From contig JAFGIT010000135.1 in NCBI GenBank assembly GCA_016929465.1, positions 1 through 16,333 on the forward strand: a stretch of DNA of 16,333 nucleotides, in the 5' to 3' direction. The translations under genes and the position numbers were made by a program. This DNA comes from JAFGIT01 sp016929465 [NCBI: Candidatus Coatesbacteria bacterium] (lineage in GTDB: Bacteria; B130-G9). Under the pieces are notes generated by a model. The model was given only the letters and a program-made list of their open reading frames with translations, ran no database searches and was not told the DNA's origin. Shown one piece after another: positions 6,429 through 14,352 of this stretch. Numbering within the stretch: position 1 is the first letter of the stretch; the number at the start of each line of letters is the position of its first letter.

Positions 6429-7193
6429 TTAGTCACGGCTCTCTTGTCTCGCATCCTGATAATAGCTGCAGAAAGACGATAGGAAGCACCTATCGCACTT
6501 TGGGGATCGGGCTTTGCAGATCATGCGGCCCAGGCGGATCAGATTCATGTGAAGGTTATATCTGTCCTTCCCGGGGACGATGCCCTCAAAAAAGGCCTGC
6601 ATTTTCTCACGCGTGGGAGATTCAGCGTCGAGCCCAATCCGCCTCGAGACTCTGAACACATGTGTATCGACTGGGAAGGCTGCCTTATCACAGGCGAATA
6701 ACAGCACACAAGCGGCTGTCTTGGTTCCGATACCAGGGAAGGCGGTCAGGTACCGGTAACCCTCGCTCAGAGACATGGTGCATAGAAAACCCATCTCGAG
6801 TGTCGGGTCCTTCTTCTTTATCTCGGCGAGCACATTTGCGATTCTCCTCGCCTTCGTGGGGCCGAGACCGGCTACTTTGATCAAATCGACGATCTCCTCG
6901 TGGTCTGCCTGTAGGACCAGGTCCCAATCTGGAAAGCGGGCCTTCAGCCGCTTGAATGCGGCGAAGGAATTAACGTCCGTTGTGTTTTGCGAGAGGATGG
7001 TGAGGATCAGCTCGTCGAGCGGAGACCGTCGTGGTCTCCGCTCGGGCAAGCCAAAGTTATCTATCAGTTCAGTATTGACGAGTGCAATCAGCCGTTTCTT
7101 TTCAAGATCGTCTTCATGTCGATTCGTTTTACTGAGCCTCGGTAAAGGTGATCCTATGGCCAGAAAGTGCCTTCCACGGCCTATCAAACACAT
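6429..7193 (-). CDS. nth: Endonuclease III (HhH-GPD DNA glycosylase/AP lyase with 4Fe-4S cluster)
   Basis: Base-excision repair enzyme that removes oxidised pyrimidines and cleaves the abasic site. Numbering from the ATG at 7191-7193, the helix-hairpin-helix FPGIGTKTA (152-160) contains the catalytic Lys158, and FPVDTHVFR (173-181) the catalytic Asp176. The C-terminus has Cys226, 233, 236 and 242 in the exact C-X6-C-X2-C-X5-C spacing of the 4Fe-4S loop. SQNTTDVN (68-75) matches the family SQ-T-D motif. The start is uncertain: conserved sequence begins around residue 30, the ATG at 7193 has no Shine-Dalgarno, and it lies 65 nt inside the end of the beta-helix gene. No better ATG, GTG or TTG exists in frame further down, only a CTG at 7163 preceded by GGAAGG. 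Translation coupled to the upstream gene is plausible. Confidence 0.93.
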   Translation of the reverse strand: MCLIGRGRHFLAIGSPLPRLSKTNRHEDDLEKKRLIALVNTELIDNFGLPERRPRRSPLDELILTILSQNTTDVNSFAAFKRLKARFPDWDLVLQADHEEIVDLIKVAGLGPTKARRIANVLAEIKKKDPTLEMGFLCTMSLSEGYRYLTAFPGIGTKTAACVLLFACDKAAFPVDTHVFRVSRRIGLDAESPTREKMQAFFEGIVPGKDRYNLHMNLIRLGRMICKARSPKCDRCFLSSFCSYYQDARQESRD

Positions 7194-8895
7194 GATTGGC
7201 GACGGTCATCAGTGAATAGAGACCTATCTCTTGATCGACCATTGAGAAGCCAGAGTAGAAGCTCGCCGTCATAGCATGCATTGCGAATGCGTAATTATCG
7301 CCCACGTACGGTGACGGCGATAGGAGTGAATATGCTCCGGGGACCCATGCCCCACCGGGATTCATGGTGAAGTACTCACCGTTTTCGAGTAGGAAAGCCA
7401 GGAGAAGATCGGTTTCTTCGGCTTCGTATCCGAAACAAGTATAAAGCCCGATCACCGTCAGCTCAGTCCCTCTATCATATTCGCCATTTCGGTTGGTGTC
7501 GGTATATGGCTCGCGCTCGGAATCCCATTGGCCATTCTCGTTGAGATCGGTAAATGGTTCTCCTTTATCGTATCTGCTGTTGTAGTTCTCGTCGATGTAA
7601 GGTTCGCCTGGATCCCAATAGCCATTGTGATTCTCATCCGTGAATGGCTCGGTGTCGCCGCATTGCCCGTCTCCATCGAGATCCTCGAACGGCTCGCCGA
7701 CGTCCCACACCCCATTGCCATTAAGATCCCCGAACTGCTCGGCTACAAAATAGGTTTTTAAGCCATTTCTATCCTTGGCTGGTTCCGAGAGGATTACCCG
7801 ACAGACAGCCCCGACTTCTTTGCCACCAAAGACGCCCATATCGATGTCGGACATGTCGTAGTTCGACTCATCGGTTCCATCGGGCAGTCGGGGATCGCCG
7901 GTGCCAATGCACGGCGAGCCATTTGCCAGGTGAAAATCCATACCATCGGGATCAACGAATAGCGGATCCTCGCCAGTTATCGTGGTGTCCGCATCGAGGA
8001 CCACATTATCAATGTCTTCCCCGTTATCATAGAGGCAGCAATATTCAATCCGTAGTCTCTCGACAGCTGAGATACCGATTCCGCATTCGGTGATTATATT
8101 GTTGCGGAACAGCTCGGCCGCATCTGACGAATACCAGTAAGCGCCGACGGGAAATCCGACAATCACGTTGTTGCGGATAATAGGCTGCGTATAGCTTGCG
8201 ACCGCAACACCATAGACTTCATCATTGGCTGTGCTATTGATGATGAAGTTATTGCGAATAGTCGGCTCGCAGGGGACGTCTGTATCCGTTCTGCAGTAAA
8301 CTCCGGCGTACCCGTTGCCCTCGATCACGTTGTGCATCGCCTGGGCCTGGCAACCGTGCTCGAAATACAGCCCATAATAGTTGTTATCAACCAACCTGTT
8401 CCCGATTATGTAGGGATTGGCGGAATCAGTGTTATAGCGCTGATCGTAAGCAGTAATTTGGCAGAGCATCCCCGTGCGATTTCCTGTGCTCTCACAGTTC
8501 ACCACCATGGATGTCTCGCTCTTGCCCCGGAAGCAGATACCGGATGCCTTGCTGTTTCTTACCGTGAGGTCGCGGATGATTGTGAAAGGTGCATTGACTA
8601 TGAAGATATCATAGTTGCCCTTCGAGCCGTCGATGATGGTCTTGCCCATTCCCTCGCCGCAGATTGTTATCGACCATCTAACAGGCTTAACATAGCCAAT
8701 CTCGCCAAACGAGATGGACGTCTCATAGTAAGTGCCTTCTCTGATGAACACCGTATCCCCTGTGTTGGTCGCATAGACCGCATCCTGGATCTTCAGGTAG
8801 TCATCCGGAACGACAATGGTCCGACCTTCCACAACAACTGGGACCATAAGAGCGCAGATCATCGCTGCGAATAGCGTGAAAAACCAAACTCTCAT
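7129..8895 (-). CDS. Secreted right-handed beta-helix protein with Asp/Asn-rich calcium-type repeats
   Basis: Predicted exported or surface protein of 588 aa; function unknown. The ATG at 8893-8895 has AGGAGG five bases upstream and opens a signal peptide (MRVWFFTLFAAMICALMV, cleavage near residues 23-25). The reading frame stays open to 8943, but that stretch contains the promoter -10. Residues ~25-315 show parallel beta-helix features: the opening TIVVPDDYLKIQDAVYATNT and repeated NN-I/V turns (IRNNFIINS, IRNNVIVG, FRNNIITE). DPLFVDPDGMDFHLANGSPC and DMGVFGG (to ~355) are the usual end of polysaccharide-lyase-like helices with a choice-of-anchor module. Residues 386-476 hold six Asp/Asn repeats. 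The final ~110 residues are unrecognised. No catalytic residues can be assigned, so binding or adhesion is as likely as lyase activity. Confidence 0.85.
   Translation of the reverse strand: MRVWFFTLFAAMICALMVPVVVEGRTIVVPDDYLKIQDAVYATNTGDTVFIREGTYYETSISFGEIGYVKPVRWSITICGEGMGKTIIDGSKGNYDIFIVNAPFTIIRDLTVRNSKASGICFRGKSETSMVVNCESTGNRTGMLCQITAYDQRYNTDSANPYIIGNRLVDNNYYGLYFEHGCQAQAMHNVIEGNGYAGVYCRTDTDVPCEPTIRNNFIINSTANDEVYGVAVASYTQPIIRNNVIVGFPVGAYWYSSDAAELFRNNIITECGIGISAVERLRIEYCCLYDNGEDIDNVVLDADTTITGEDPLFVDPDGMDFHLANGSPCIGTGDPRLPDGTDESNYDMSDIDMGVFGGKEVGAVCRVILSEPAKDRNGLKTYFVAEQFGDLNGNGVWDVGEPFEDLDGDGQCGDTEPFTDENHNGYWDPGEPYIDENYNSRYDKGEPFTDLNENGQWDSEREPYTDTNRNGEYDRGTELTVIGLYTCFGYEAEETDLLLAFLLENGEYFTMNPGGAWVPGAYSLLSPSPYVGDNYAFAMHAMTASFYSGFSMVDQEIGLYSLMTVANHVFDRPWKALSGHRITFTEAQ
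7468..7740 (-). repeat. Six tandem 15-residue Asp/Asn repeats (EPF-x-D-x-N-x-NG-x-WD-x-G)
   Basis: In-frame coding repeats of 45 bp (one of 48) within the beta-helix protein. The units begin EQFGDLNGNG, EPFEDLDGDG, EPFTDENHNG, EPYIDENYNS, EPFTDLNENG and EPYTDTNRNG. The D-x-N/D-x-N/D-G spacing resembles EF-hand or dockerin-type calcium loops. Unit 4 has lost the Gly and unit 2 the Trp-Asp. The units are diverged at DNA level, so this is not a recent expansion. Confidence 0.85.
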
Positions 8896-8941
8896 AAAAG
8901 CCTCCTGTCTGCATAAATGTTTGGCTACAATATCGTTAAGC

Positions 8942-8969
8942 ATTCTACGAGCGTCCCAACTCCTGTCAA
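8942..8969 (-). promoter_or_regulatory. Strong sigma-70-type promoter of the beta-helix gene (and probably nth)
   Basis: Reading minus, TTGACA (8964-8969, 6/6), 16 nt, TAGAAT (8942-8947, 5/6). The start would be near 8935, leaving a ~40-nt leader that contains AGGAGG. The gap 8896-9039 holds this promoter and nothing else that I can see. Confidence 0.7.
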
Positions 8970-9039
8970 GCGCTTTTGGCTCAAATCAACATCAATCTGG
9001 AGACAATTCGCTCGGAGACTCCTGCCTTCGGAACGTCGG

Positions 9040-10299
9040 TCAGGAGCCTTCTATTACAGAACGAAAGCGCCTCAGCATTCTCGAAAGCGTGCACCCGGCA
9101 AAGAGACAGATGAACGGATACAAAGGAATGCTATATCTGGACAATGAGCGAGTCAGAACATAACCGGACCAGAAGTAGAGGATGAACAGCAATGTGAGAG
9201 GTACTATCCCACCGCCGGTTCTCCTGCAGAATACCAGTGCGGCAATTGCCATGATAACATAGAGGAGATTCTGCAGCACGCCGGTCCATACAATCGCCCT
9301 TGCTCGTCTGGGGCCAATGACCACGTTGTATGCAATGTTGTCTAAGAGCGACAGCCTTGGGTAATCAATGAATATAATTCCGGTCTTGAGTAGTGCTCGC
9401 CTGGGCAGATCGGACAAGTTCTTGATGAACACCCGCTTCCCCTCCTCGAAGAAGTATCTGTTTCGCTCTATCCAGCCCATCTTCTCCGCCTTCTCGAAAA
9501 CCTCGGGGGACAGCGCTGGTTTCGCGATACCCTCCGGTGGCACGAGTTCCTCATCCGCACCGGTCAGGAAGTTGAAGCCAAAGAGCGTGCCGGTTGGAAT
9601 GAATGCATCAAACCTGATGTAATTTCTGATTATCCAGGGAGCGATGACGGCGAGGAATGCCGCGACAGCAACGGCAGATAGCGCCAACTTCCTTCTGAAA
9701 GTGACCCTTGTGAACATGAGCAGGCCGACTACGAGTATCACTACCATTTGGGCTGCCGACTTGCACATCGTCGCGATGCCTAAGATTGCTCCTGCGGCCA
9801 ATGCCCAGCCGATGTTCATCTTCTCCAGCAGCTGCAGGATGATAACGACCGACACGCCGATGAGAAATGCGAAAAGCGTATCCGGATATAGCACCCCGCA
9901 ATGCACCGCAGACGGCAGGTGAAGGGCGAGCAGCATTGCGCCCAAAAACGCCGCCCACGAGTCGTTGAGGTATTTTCTGCCAAGATAGAACACGATGAGA
10001 GATAGAGAAGCTGACAGCAGGATGTGTGCAGCGACGACCGCCTTATTCGAATCGCCAAAAATGGCATAGAGCGCGGCGATAAAATAGCCGTAGAGCGGCA
10101 CTCTTATGGGCAGTTCGGGCTCTCCTGGAGCCGATGCATTCAACAGATTTCCATCACGAATGTTGCGGGCCATGTTCACGTATTCGCTGGCATCCAGAAC
10201 TGCGGGAGGTATTCCGAAGAATGTCACGAAGGCCACCCTTGCGAGTACTGCGACGGAAAATATCAGGATAACGGCAGTGATCGGCTTGATTGAGGTCAT
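9040..10299 (-). CDS. GT39-family (GT-C fold) membrane glycosyltransferase
   Basis: Predicted polyprenyl-phosphate-sugar-dependent transferase of 419 aa acting at the outer face of the cytoplasmic membrane; its acceptor is unknown. The first membrane helix is followed by a periplasmic loop, LDASEYVNMARNIRDG (35-50), and then RVPLYGYFIAALYAIFG (66-82). This D...Y...A...R-P-Y arrangement is characteristic of the ArnT/PMT-like GT39 group. About ten further hydrophobic helices follow. A central soluble segment (~250-300) and a C-terminal RYSIPLYPF, a common GT39 end motif, are also present. The ATG at 10297-10299 overlaps the upstream DUF2079 stop as ATGA, so the two are translationally coupled. 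Nothing in the sequence assigns a sugar. Confidence 0.8.
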   Translation of the reverse strand: MTSIKPITAVILIFSVAVLARVAFVTFFGIPPAVLDASEYVNMARNIRDGNLLNASAPGEPELPIRVPLYGYFIAALYAIFGDSNKAVVAAHILLSASLSLIVFYLGRKYLNDSWAAFLGAMLLALHLPSAVHCGVLYPDTLFAFLIGVSVVIILQLLEKMNIGWALAAGAILGIATMCKSAAQMVVILVVGLLMFTRVTFRRKLALSAVAVAAFLAVIAPWIIRNYIRFDAFIPTGTLFGFNFLTGADEELVPPEGIAKPALSPEVFEKAEKMGWIERNRYFFEEGKRVFIKNLSDLPRRALLKTGIIFIDYPRLSLLDNIAYNVVIGPRRARAIVWTGVLQNLLYVIMAIAALVFCRRTGGGIVPLTLLFILYFWSGYVLTRSLSRYSIPLYPFICLFAGCTLSRMLRRFRSVIEGS

Positions 10300-12113
10300 T
10301 CCGGACTCACGCCTTTCCTGTGGAAAACATATATCGGCCCTTCCTGATAGATGAGATCGAAACCATCGAGCGAGCTAGTATTCTTGACCGTCTCGACGAT
10401 TGGCGTCTCCCACCAGGTAGTGATTTTGGCGACATCGACAATTGCGTATTGAACGGCCCCCGGCGCAAGAGCATTCTCACCAAGGAAGTAGACCTCATTC
10501 CTGGATGCGAGGTGAGGGAGCATGTAGCGCGGAGCCGTCGCCGGAACATGAGAGGGGACCATCTCCAATGCAGCTTTCTGCGCGTCGAAATATGGGTCCT
10601 TCTTCATTTTGAATGCCCCCCACCAAACGGGAGTGTAGATGACTGCAATCACGAATGCCAGAACCGCAAGGGAGAGCGACAGCATACGTCGCCCACCGCC
10701 CCCTATTCTGGCTATGGTCACGGCAGTTGCCGGAGCGAAACACGACGACGGGAGAATCCCGTGGTGGAATGTGATTGGGACCTCCCAATTCATCAAACCG
10801 CAGACTACGAACGCCGGGGCCAATCCCATTAGAGAATAAAGACTCCCGAATGGGAGCAAGAAGAAAAATGGCGCGAACATATAGAAGGCCAGTTCCTGCT
10901 TCGCGACCTGGGATAGGTTATCCAGCAAAATCGATGGATTCCGAAGCGTCTCCATCGCAAGTCCAGAAATGGACCGGATGTATGGGTAACGGACAACCAT
11001 CATGTTATCTGCCGCCCGGAAATTCGGGAATAGGATCGCGAAAACGAGAACAATCCACAGGATGTTGACGACAGCGGGAGCGATAATCCACTTCCTGGCC
11101 CTTCGCTGCAGCAAGGCGAGCACCGGGAACATCAGCATGATAAAGGGGACGTTTTCCTTCAATCCGCTGCTGAGGACCATGAAAGTCATGAACCAACCGA
11201 ATCGCCCACGCTCGAAGAAATAGATGGAAGCCGGCATCAGTAGCGTTGCGAAGATTATAGGATGGAAGCCGGTGTAATTCTGTGCGATGGCCGTTGGGAT
11301 GAGAAGATAGGCGACTGTAAGAAGCAAACTCTCCAATGCTTTGAGGCGGGTCCTCACTAGGGCGAAGAATGGCACAGCTGCAAGGCCCATGATGAGAGTC
11401 TTTATGACCAAGAACACTGCTGCTGTCCTGAAAATGAGGAAGAACGGGAGGACAATCAGCTTGGTCGGCGCGAAGTGGTCTCCGATCAGCTCATACGTCT
11501 GGCCCCCGGATTGAGTATGCAATCTCGACAGGAAGAAGTGGCCCTGCGAGAAGCTATACTGTGCGGTCGTGAACCTCGAGAGGTCATGCCAATTGCCGAA
11601 GATGTAAAAGTCCCAGAGCCCGGTTGCCAGGAAGAATGCTATGTAGAGAGCGACGATGCCGGCCAGGATCCTGATCCTGTTCCTTTCTATTAACTGGTCG
11701 ATTCGGGCGCGGCGATCGGAATCGAGCTCAATCCGAATGAAAAGCCCCGCCGCGAGAATCAGGCCAAATAGAAATGCTTTGGGACCCAGATTGTCGATAT
11801 ACGATGAGAAATACGCCCTCTTCGATGCGCCGAAATGTGGCATGAAGAGCGGAATCGTGATCAGGGCAAATGCCGGAATTAATGTCAGCCCCACATCTCC
11901 TCCAATGCCTTCTCGGGAGTGGGGAGCCGCCGGTCTTGCAGAAAACCTGCAAAGCGCGGATGTGAGAATCGCGCCGGCAAGCGCAAAGAGTAGCGTCCTC
12001 CAGGGCGAAGGCATCCCTGCGCAGACACCGGGGAAAAACCAGGCGAAATACGCACCGATCACGGCGCCGGCGAGGCCGGAGATCATCAGACCAACTCTAT
12101 CAATCTGTCTCAT
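10296..12113 (-). CDS. DUF2079 family polytopic membrane protein, GT-C-like
   Basis: Large membrane protein of 605 aa from the ATG at 12111-12113, with more than ten hydrophobic helices. The DUF2079 landmarks are present: the loop FTTAQYSFSQGHFFL (181-195), GDHFAPTKLIVLPFFLIF (211-228, the H-F-S/A-P motif), YTGFHP (280-285), and GLKENVPF (317-324, the K-E motif). The C-terminal ~120 residues form a soluble tail. The family is uncharacterised but related to GT-C glycosyltransferases, and pairing with the GT39 gene fits a role in envelope or lipid-linked glycosylation (inference). The start is uncertain. The ATG lacks a Shine-Dalgarno, TTG at 12129-12131 has TAGGA five bases upstream, and the frame stays open to a TTG at 12185. 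Confidence 0.8.
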   Translation of the reverse strand: MRQIDRVGLMISGLAGAVIGAYFAWFFPGVCAGMPSPWRTLLFALAGAILTSALCRFSARPAAPHSREGIGGDVGLTLIPAFALITIPLFMPHFGASKRAYFSSYIDNLGPKAFLFGLILAAGLFIRIELDSDRRARIDQLIERNRIRILAGIVALYIAFFLATGLWDFYIFGNWHDLSRFTTAQYSFSQGHFFLSRLHTQSGGQTYELIGDHFAPTKLIVLPFFLIFRTAAVFLVIKTLIMGLAAVPFFALVRTRLKALESLLLTVAYLLIPTAIAQNYTGFHPIIFATLLMPASIYFFERGRFGWFMTFMVLSSGLKENVPFIMLMFPVLALLQRRARKWIIAPAVVNILWIVLVFAILFPNFRAADNMMVVRYPYIRSISGLAMETLRNPSILLDNLSQVAKQELAFYMFAPFFFLLPFGSLYSLMGLAPAFVVCGLMNWEVPITFHHGILPSSCFAPATAVTIARIGGGGRRMLSLSLAVLAFVIAVIYTPVWWGAFKMKKDPYFDAQKAALEMVPSHVPATAPRYMLPHLASRNEVYFLGENALAPGAVQYAIVDVAKITTWWETPIVETVKNTSSLDGFDLIYQEGPIYVFHRKGVSPE

Positions 12114-12257
12114 GCTTATTTTAACAGGCAACCTATTCCTAATTTGAAGCGCTCGATGTCCTACGTCGAACAAATAGATGCACAAGCTTCCTGAAAAGCT
12201 AGGTCAGTGTCAATATGTCCGCTGAATTATCGATCGGCGGAGAGGACTTGGCGTCCA

Positions 12258-13214
12258 TCAGGGACCGGTCAGCCCCGGAGCGATATGCTCATCTGGAAAG
12301 AGGTGATCCTGAATGATCTTCAGAGCCTCGACGACTCTCGGCCCCTGTCGCGTGGCGAGGTCCGGGTCGAGGGAATAGACCCTACCGTTCTTGATTGCCG
12401 GGATGTCCTTCCAACGCTCCAATTGCCGCAGGTCAGCAAGAACTGAAGCATGGCTGCCGTGACCTGTAGCCAGAATCACATCGGGGGCGGAGGCGATGAT
12501 GGTCTCCAGACTCAACCTCGGATAGCGGATTGGATTGCTGCCGATGACGTTGTTTCCTCCCGCTATCTGAACTAGTTCTCCTATGAAGGTCTGAGTGCTA
12601 GCGCTGACGATGGGCTTTGTATCGAGAGTTATCAGCACCTTCGGCCTTCCTCTGGCCTTTCCGAGCTTCTCCGCGCTTGCCCTCACATTCCTGACAGACT
12701 GCTCGATATTCGCGACAAGCCCGTTGGCGCTATCCTCTCTTCCGAGCAGTTTGCCTAATTGGCCTATCGCCTTCAGAAGGCCCTGCATGTCATTCGGAAA
12801 CACGCAGAAAACCGCAATGCCAAGCGATCGCAGTTTATTGATGTCAATCTCCGAGTTACCATCCATCGTGGCCAGCACGATATCGGGAGTGAGGGATGCG
12901 ATCATCTCGACGTTGAGCGCCGCAAATCCTCCCACCTTAGGAAGAGCGTTCACCTCCTTCGGGTAGTTGCTGTAGCTGCTGACACCGACCAGGTTTTCGC
13001 CTAATCCGAGGCTGCAGACGATTTCGGTGAGGTTGGGGGCGAGCGTGACAATCTTCTTCGCATCTCGGACGATGGGAATGGTGACGCCGGACGCATCGGT
13101 CAGAATTCGCTTCCCAGCCTCGACACCGACTGCGGTGCAAGCGCCAGAGACGAGGAGCAGGGAAAGCGCCGCGACGACCGAGGCGAATAAAATACTCGGA
13201 TAACGATCAGTCAT
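12258..13214 (-). CDS. ABC transporter substrate-binding protein, cobalamin/siderophore (BtuF/FhuD) type
   Basis: Extracytoplasmic binding protein of 318 aa for a helical-backbone class III transporter. A signal peptide (1-25) ends SGAC at Cys26, a passable lipobox, so a lipoprotein is likely. The mature domain shows the family opening RIVTLAPNLTEIVCSLGLGE (KKIVTLAPN here, 53-61), then VGVSSYSNYPKEVNALPKVGGFAALNVEMIASLTPDIVLA. The second lobe has FIGELVQIAGGNNVIG, a run ending LETIIASAPDVILATGHG, and a C-terminal VYSLDPDLATRQGPRVVEAL. The ligand (cobalamin, heme or Fe-siderophore) cannot be decided. No permease or ATPase partner lies in the window. The ATG at 13212-13214 has no Shine-Dalgarno and sits directly under a promoter (leaderless). 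It is divergent from pdxA with an 86-nt gap, too short for a cobalamin riboswitch. Confidence 0.87.
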   Translation of the reverse strand: MTDRYPSILFASVVAALSLLLVSGACTAVGVEAGKRILTDASGVTIPIVRDAKKIVTLAPNLTEIVCSLGLGENLVGVSSYSNYPKEVNALPKVGGFAALNVEMIASLTPDIVLATMDGNSEIDINKLRSLGIAVFCVFPNDMQGLLKAIGQLGKLLGREDSANGLVANIEQSVRNVRASAEKLGKARGRPKVLITLDTKPIVSASTQTFIGELVQIAGGNNVIGSNPIRYPRLSLETIIASAPDVILATGHGSHASVLADLRQLERWKDIPAIKNGRVYSLDPDLATRQGPRVVEALKIIQDHLFPDEHIAPGLTGP

Positions 13215-13221
13215 GTGCGGA

Positions 13222-13249
13222 ATCGTATGCAGCTTCCCGCAGATGTCAA
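13222..13249 (-). promoter_or_regulatory. Promoter of the substrate-binding protein gene, predicting a leaderless mRNA
   Basis: Reading minus, TTGACA (13244-13249, 6/6), 16 nt, TACGAT (13222-13227, 4/6). Only 7 nt separate the -10 from the ATG at 13214, so transcription should begin at or within a base or two of the A of ATG. Confidence 0.6.
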
Positions 13250-13259
13250 CAGACTGACC

Positions 13260-13288
13260 TTGTCTGAACTGGCCAGTGGTGTTAGATT
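13260..13288 (+). promoter_or_regulatory. Possible pdxA promoter
   Basis: TTGTCT (13260-13265), 17 nt, TAGATT (13283-13288, 4/6). The start would fall near 13295, leaving a leader of about six bases. This is consistent with the lack of a Shine-Dalgarno before the pdxA ATG. Both boxes are weaker than in the divergent promoter. Confidence 0.35.
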
Positions 13289-13300
13289 CCCAGAATTACG

Positions 13301-14338
13301 ATGAGACAGCCAATTATCGCAATAACAATGGGTGATCCGGCGGGGGTTGGCCCCGAGGTGATCGTCAAGGCACACCGCATTCTCGTGGATGAGAAGAGGC
13401 CAGTCAATGCCCTGGTGATCGGCGATTTCGACCTTCTGAAGAAGGTCTCTGAGCAGACCGGCTCGGGGATCGAGCTCTCGAAGATTGATGAGACCGAAGT
13501 ATCACGAGTGCCGCTTCTCGTCCGAGACAATCCGGAGGTCCTTCACGTTCTGGACCTTGCGAATGTCGAGCCCGAGGCGCTCAGCTTCGGTGAGCCCGAC
13601 ATGTTCACTGGAAAGGCAGCCATCGACTACATAGTCACTTCCCTGAGACTCTGCAAGTCGGAGAGCGTCTCGGCGATCGCGACGGCGCCTGTCTCGAAGA
13701 AGGCCATCTGTGACGCGGGCATCACATTCACCGGTCATACCGAGTTAATCGCCAATACTATGGGCGTTCGGGATTTTGCGATGATGTTCGTCTGCAAGGG
13801 TCTGCGTGTGCTTTTACTCACGACTCACATCCCTTTGAGCAGCGTCTCCTCCCATGTCAATGAGAGGAACGTGCGGAGGCTCATCTTCCTCACAGAGAGA
13901 ACGCTGACGGGATTCTTCGGAGTTGCCAAGCCCAAGATCGGCGTTTGTGGCCTCAATCCGCACGCTGGGGAGGATGGTGTTATTGGAAGGGAGGAGGTCG
14001 AGGACATTATTCCAGCGATAAAGTCCGCCCGGAGGGAGAAAATCGATGTGCGTGGGCCATACCCCGCAGACACTCTCTTCACGCCCGAGAAGACGAGGGA
14101 ATTCGACGCGATAATCGCGATGTACCACGACCAGGGACTCATCCCGGTTAAAATGACTGACTTCAGAGGATCGGTGAACGTCACGGTCGGCCTGCCAATC
14201 GTCAGGGTCTCAGTCTCCCACGGAACTGCGAGCGATATTGCGGGCAAGTGGGTCGCCGACCCGTCGAGCATGGTCGAATCCCTCAAGCTCGCAGACCGAA
14301 TGACGAGGACTCTCCTCGCAGGTCAGAACAGCAAGTAG
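13301..14338 (+). CDS. pdxA: 4-hydroxythreonine-4-phosphate dehydrogenase (pyridoxal phosphate biosynthesis)
   Basis: Oxidises 4-phosphohydroxy-L-threonine with NAD(P) to give the precursor that PdxJ condenses with deoxyxylulose phosphate to pyridoxine phosphate. The 345-aa length fits the family (~330). Diagnostic motifs are TMGDPAGVGPEV (9-20), SKKAICDAGITFTGHTE (132-148), TTHIPLSSV (174-182), GLNPHAGEDG (217-226), GPYPADTLF (252-260) and YHDQGLIPVK (275-284). The three metal-binding histidines correspond to His176, His221 and His276. The ATG at 13301 is the first in frame after a TAG at 13283 and has no Shine-Dalgarno. pdxJ is not in the window. PdxA2-type paralogues act in other catabolic pathways, but the motifs do not suggest that here. 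Confidence 0.96.
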   Translation: MRQPIIAITMGDPAGVGPEVIVKAHRILVDEKRPVNALVIGDFDLLKKVSEQTGSGIELSKIDETEVSRVPLLVRDNPEVLHVLDLANVEPEALSFGEPDMFTGKAAIDYIVTSLRLCKSESVSAIATAPVSKKAICDAGITFTGHTELIANTMGVRDFAMMFVCKGLRVLLLTTHIPLSSVSSHVNERNVRRLIFLTERTLTGFFGVAKPKIGVCGLNPHAGEDGVIGREEVEDIIPAIKSARREKIDVRGPYPADTLFTPEKTREFDAIIAMYHDQGLIPVKMTDFRGSVNVTVGLPIVRVSVSHGTASDIAGKWVADPSSMVESLKLADRMTRTLLAGQNSK

Positions 14339-14352
14339 CGTGGAAGTCGGCT

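Noticed and set aside
7468-7740. The 45-bp repeats as a CRISPR-like or recent tandem DNA repeat
   Set aside because: They are in-frame coding repeats, diverged at DNA level, with no spacers.
8896-8943. Extension of the beta-helix protein by 16 residues to 8943
   Set aside because: That ATG overlaps the -10 box of the promoter, while the ATG at 8895 has AGGAGG at ideal spacing and begins a signal peptide.
12208-12213. TTGACA (minus strand) in the gap before the DUF2079 gene
   Set aside because: No TATAAT-like hexamer occurs at 15-19 nt, so I do not call a promoter.
13215-13300. Possible cobalamin riboswitch upstream of the BtuF-type gene
   Set aside because: The 86-nt divergent gap is far too short, no B12-box is visible, and the promoter sits directly on the start codon.
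14248-14352. Extension of the membrane protein start into pdxA
   Set aside because: The added segment is an Arg-rich off-frame reading of the pdxA 3' end, and the GTG at 14353 has a good Shine-Dalgarno.
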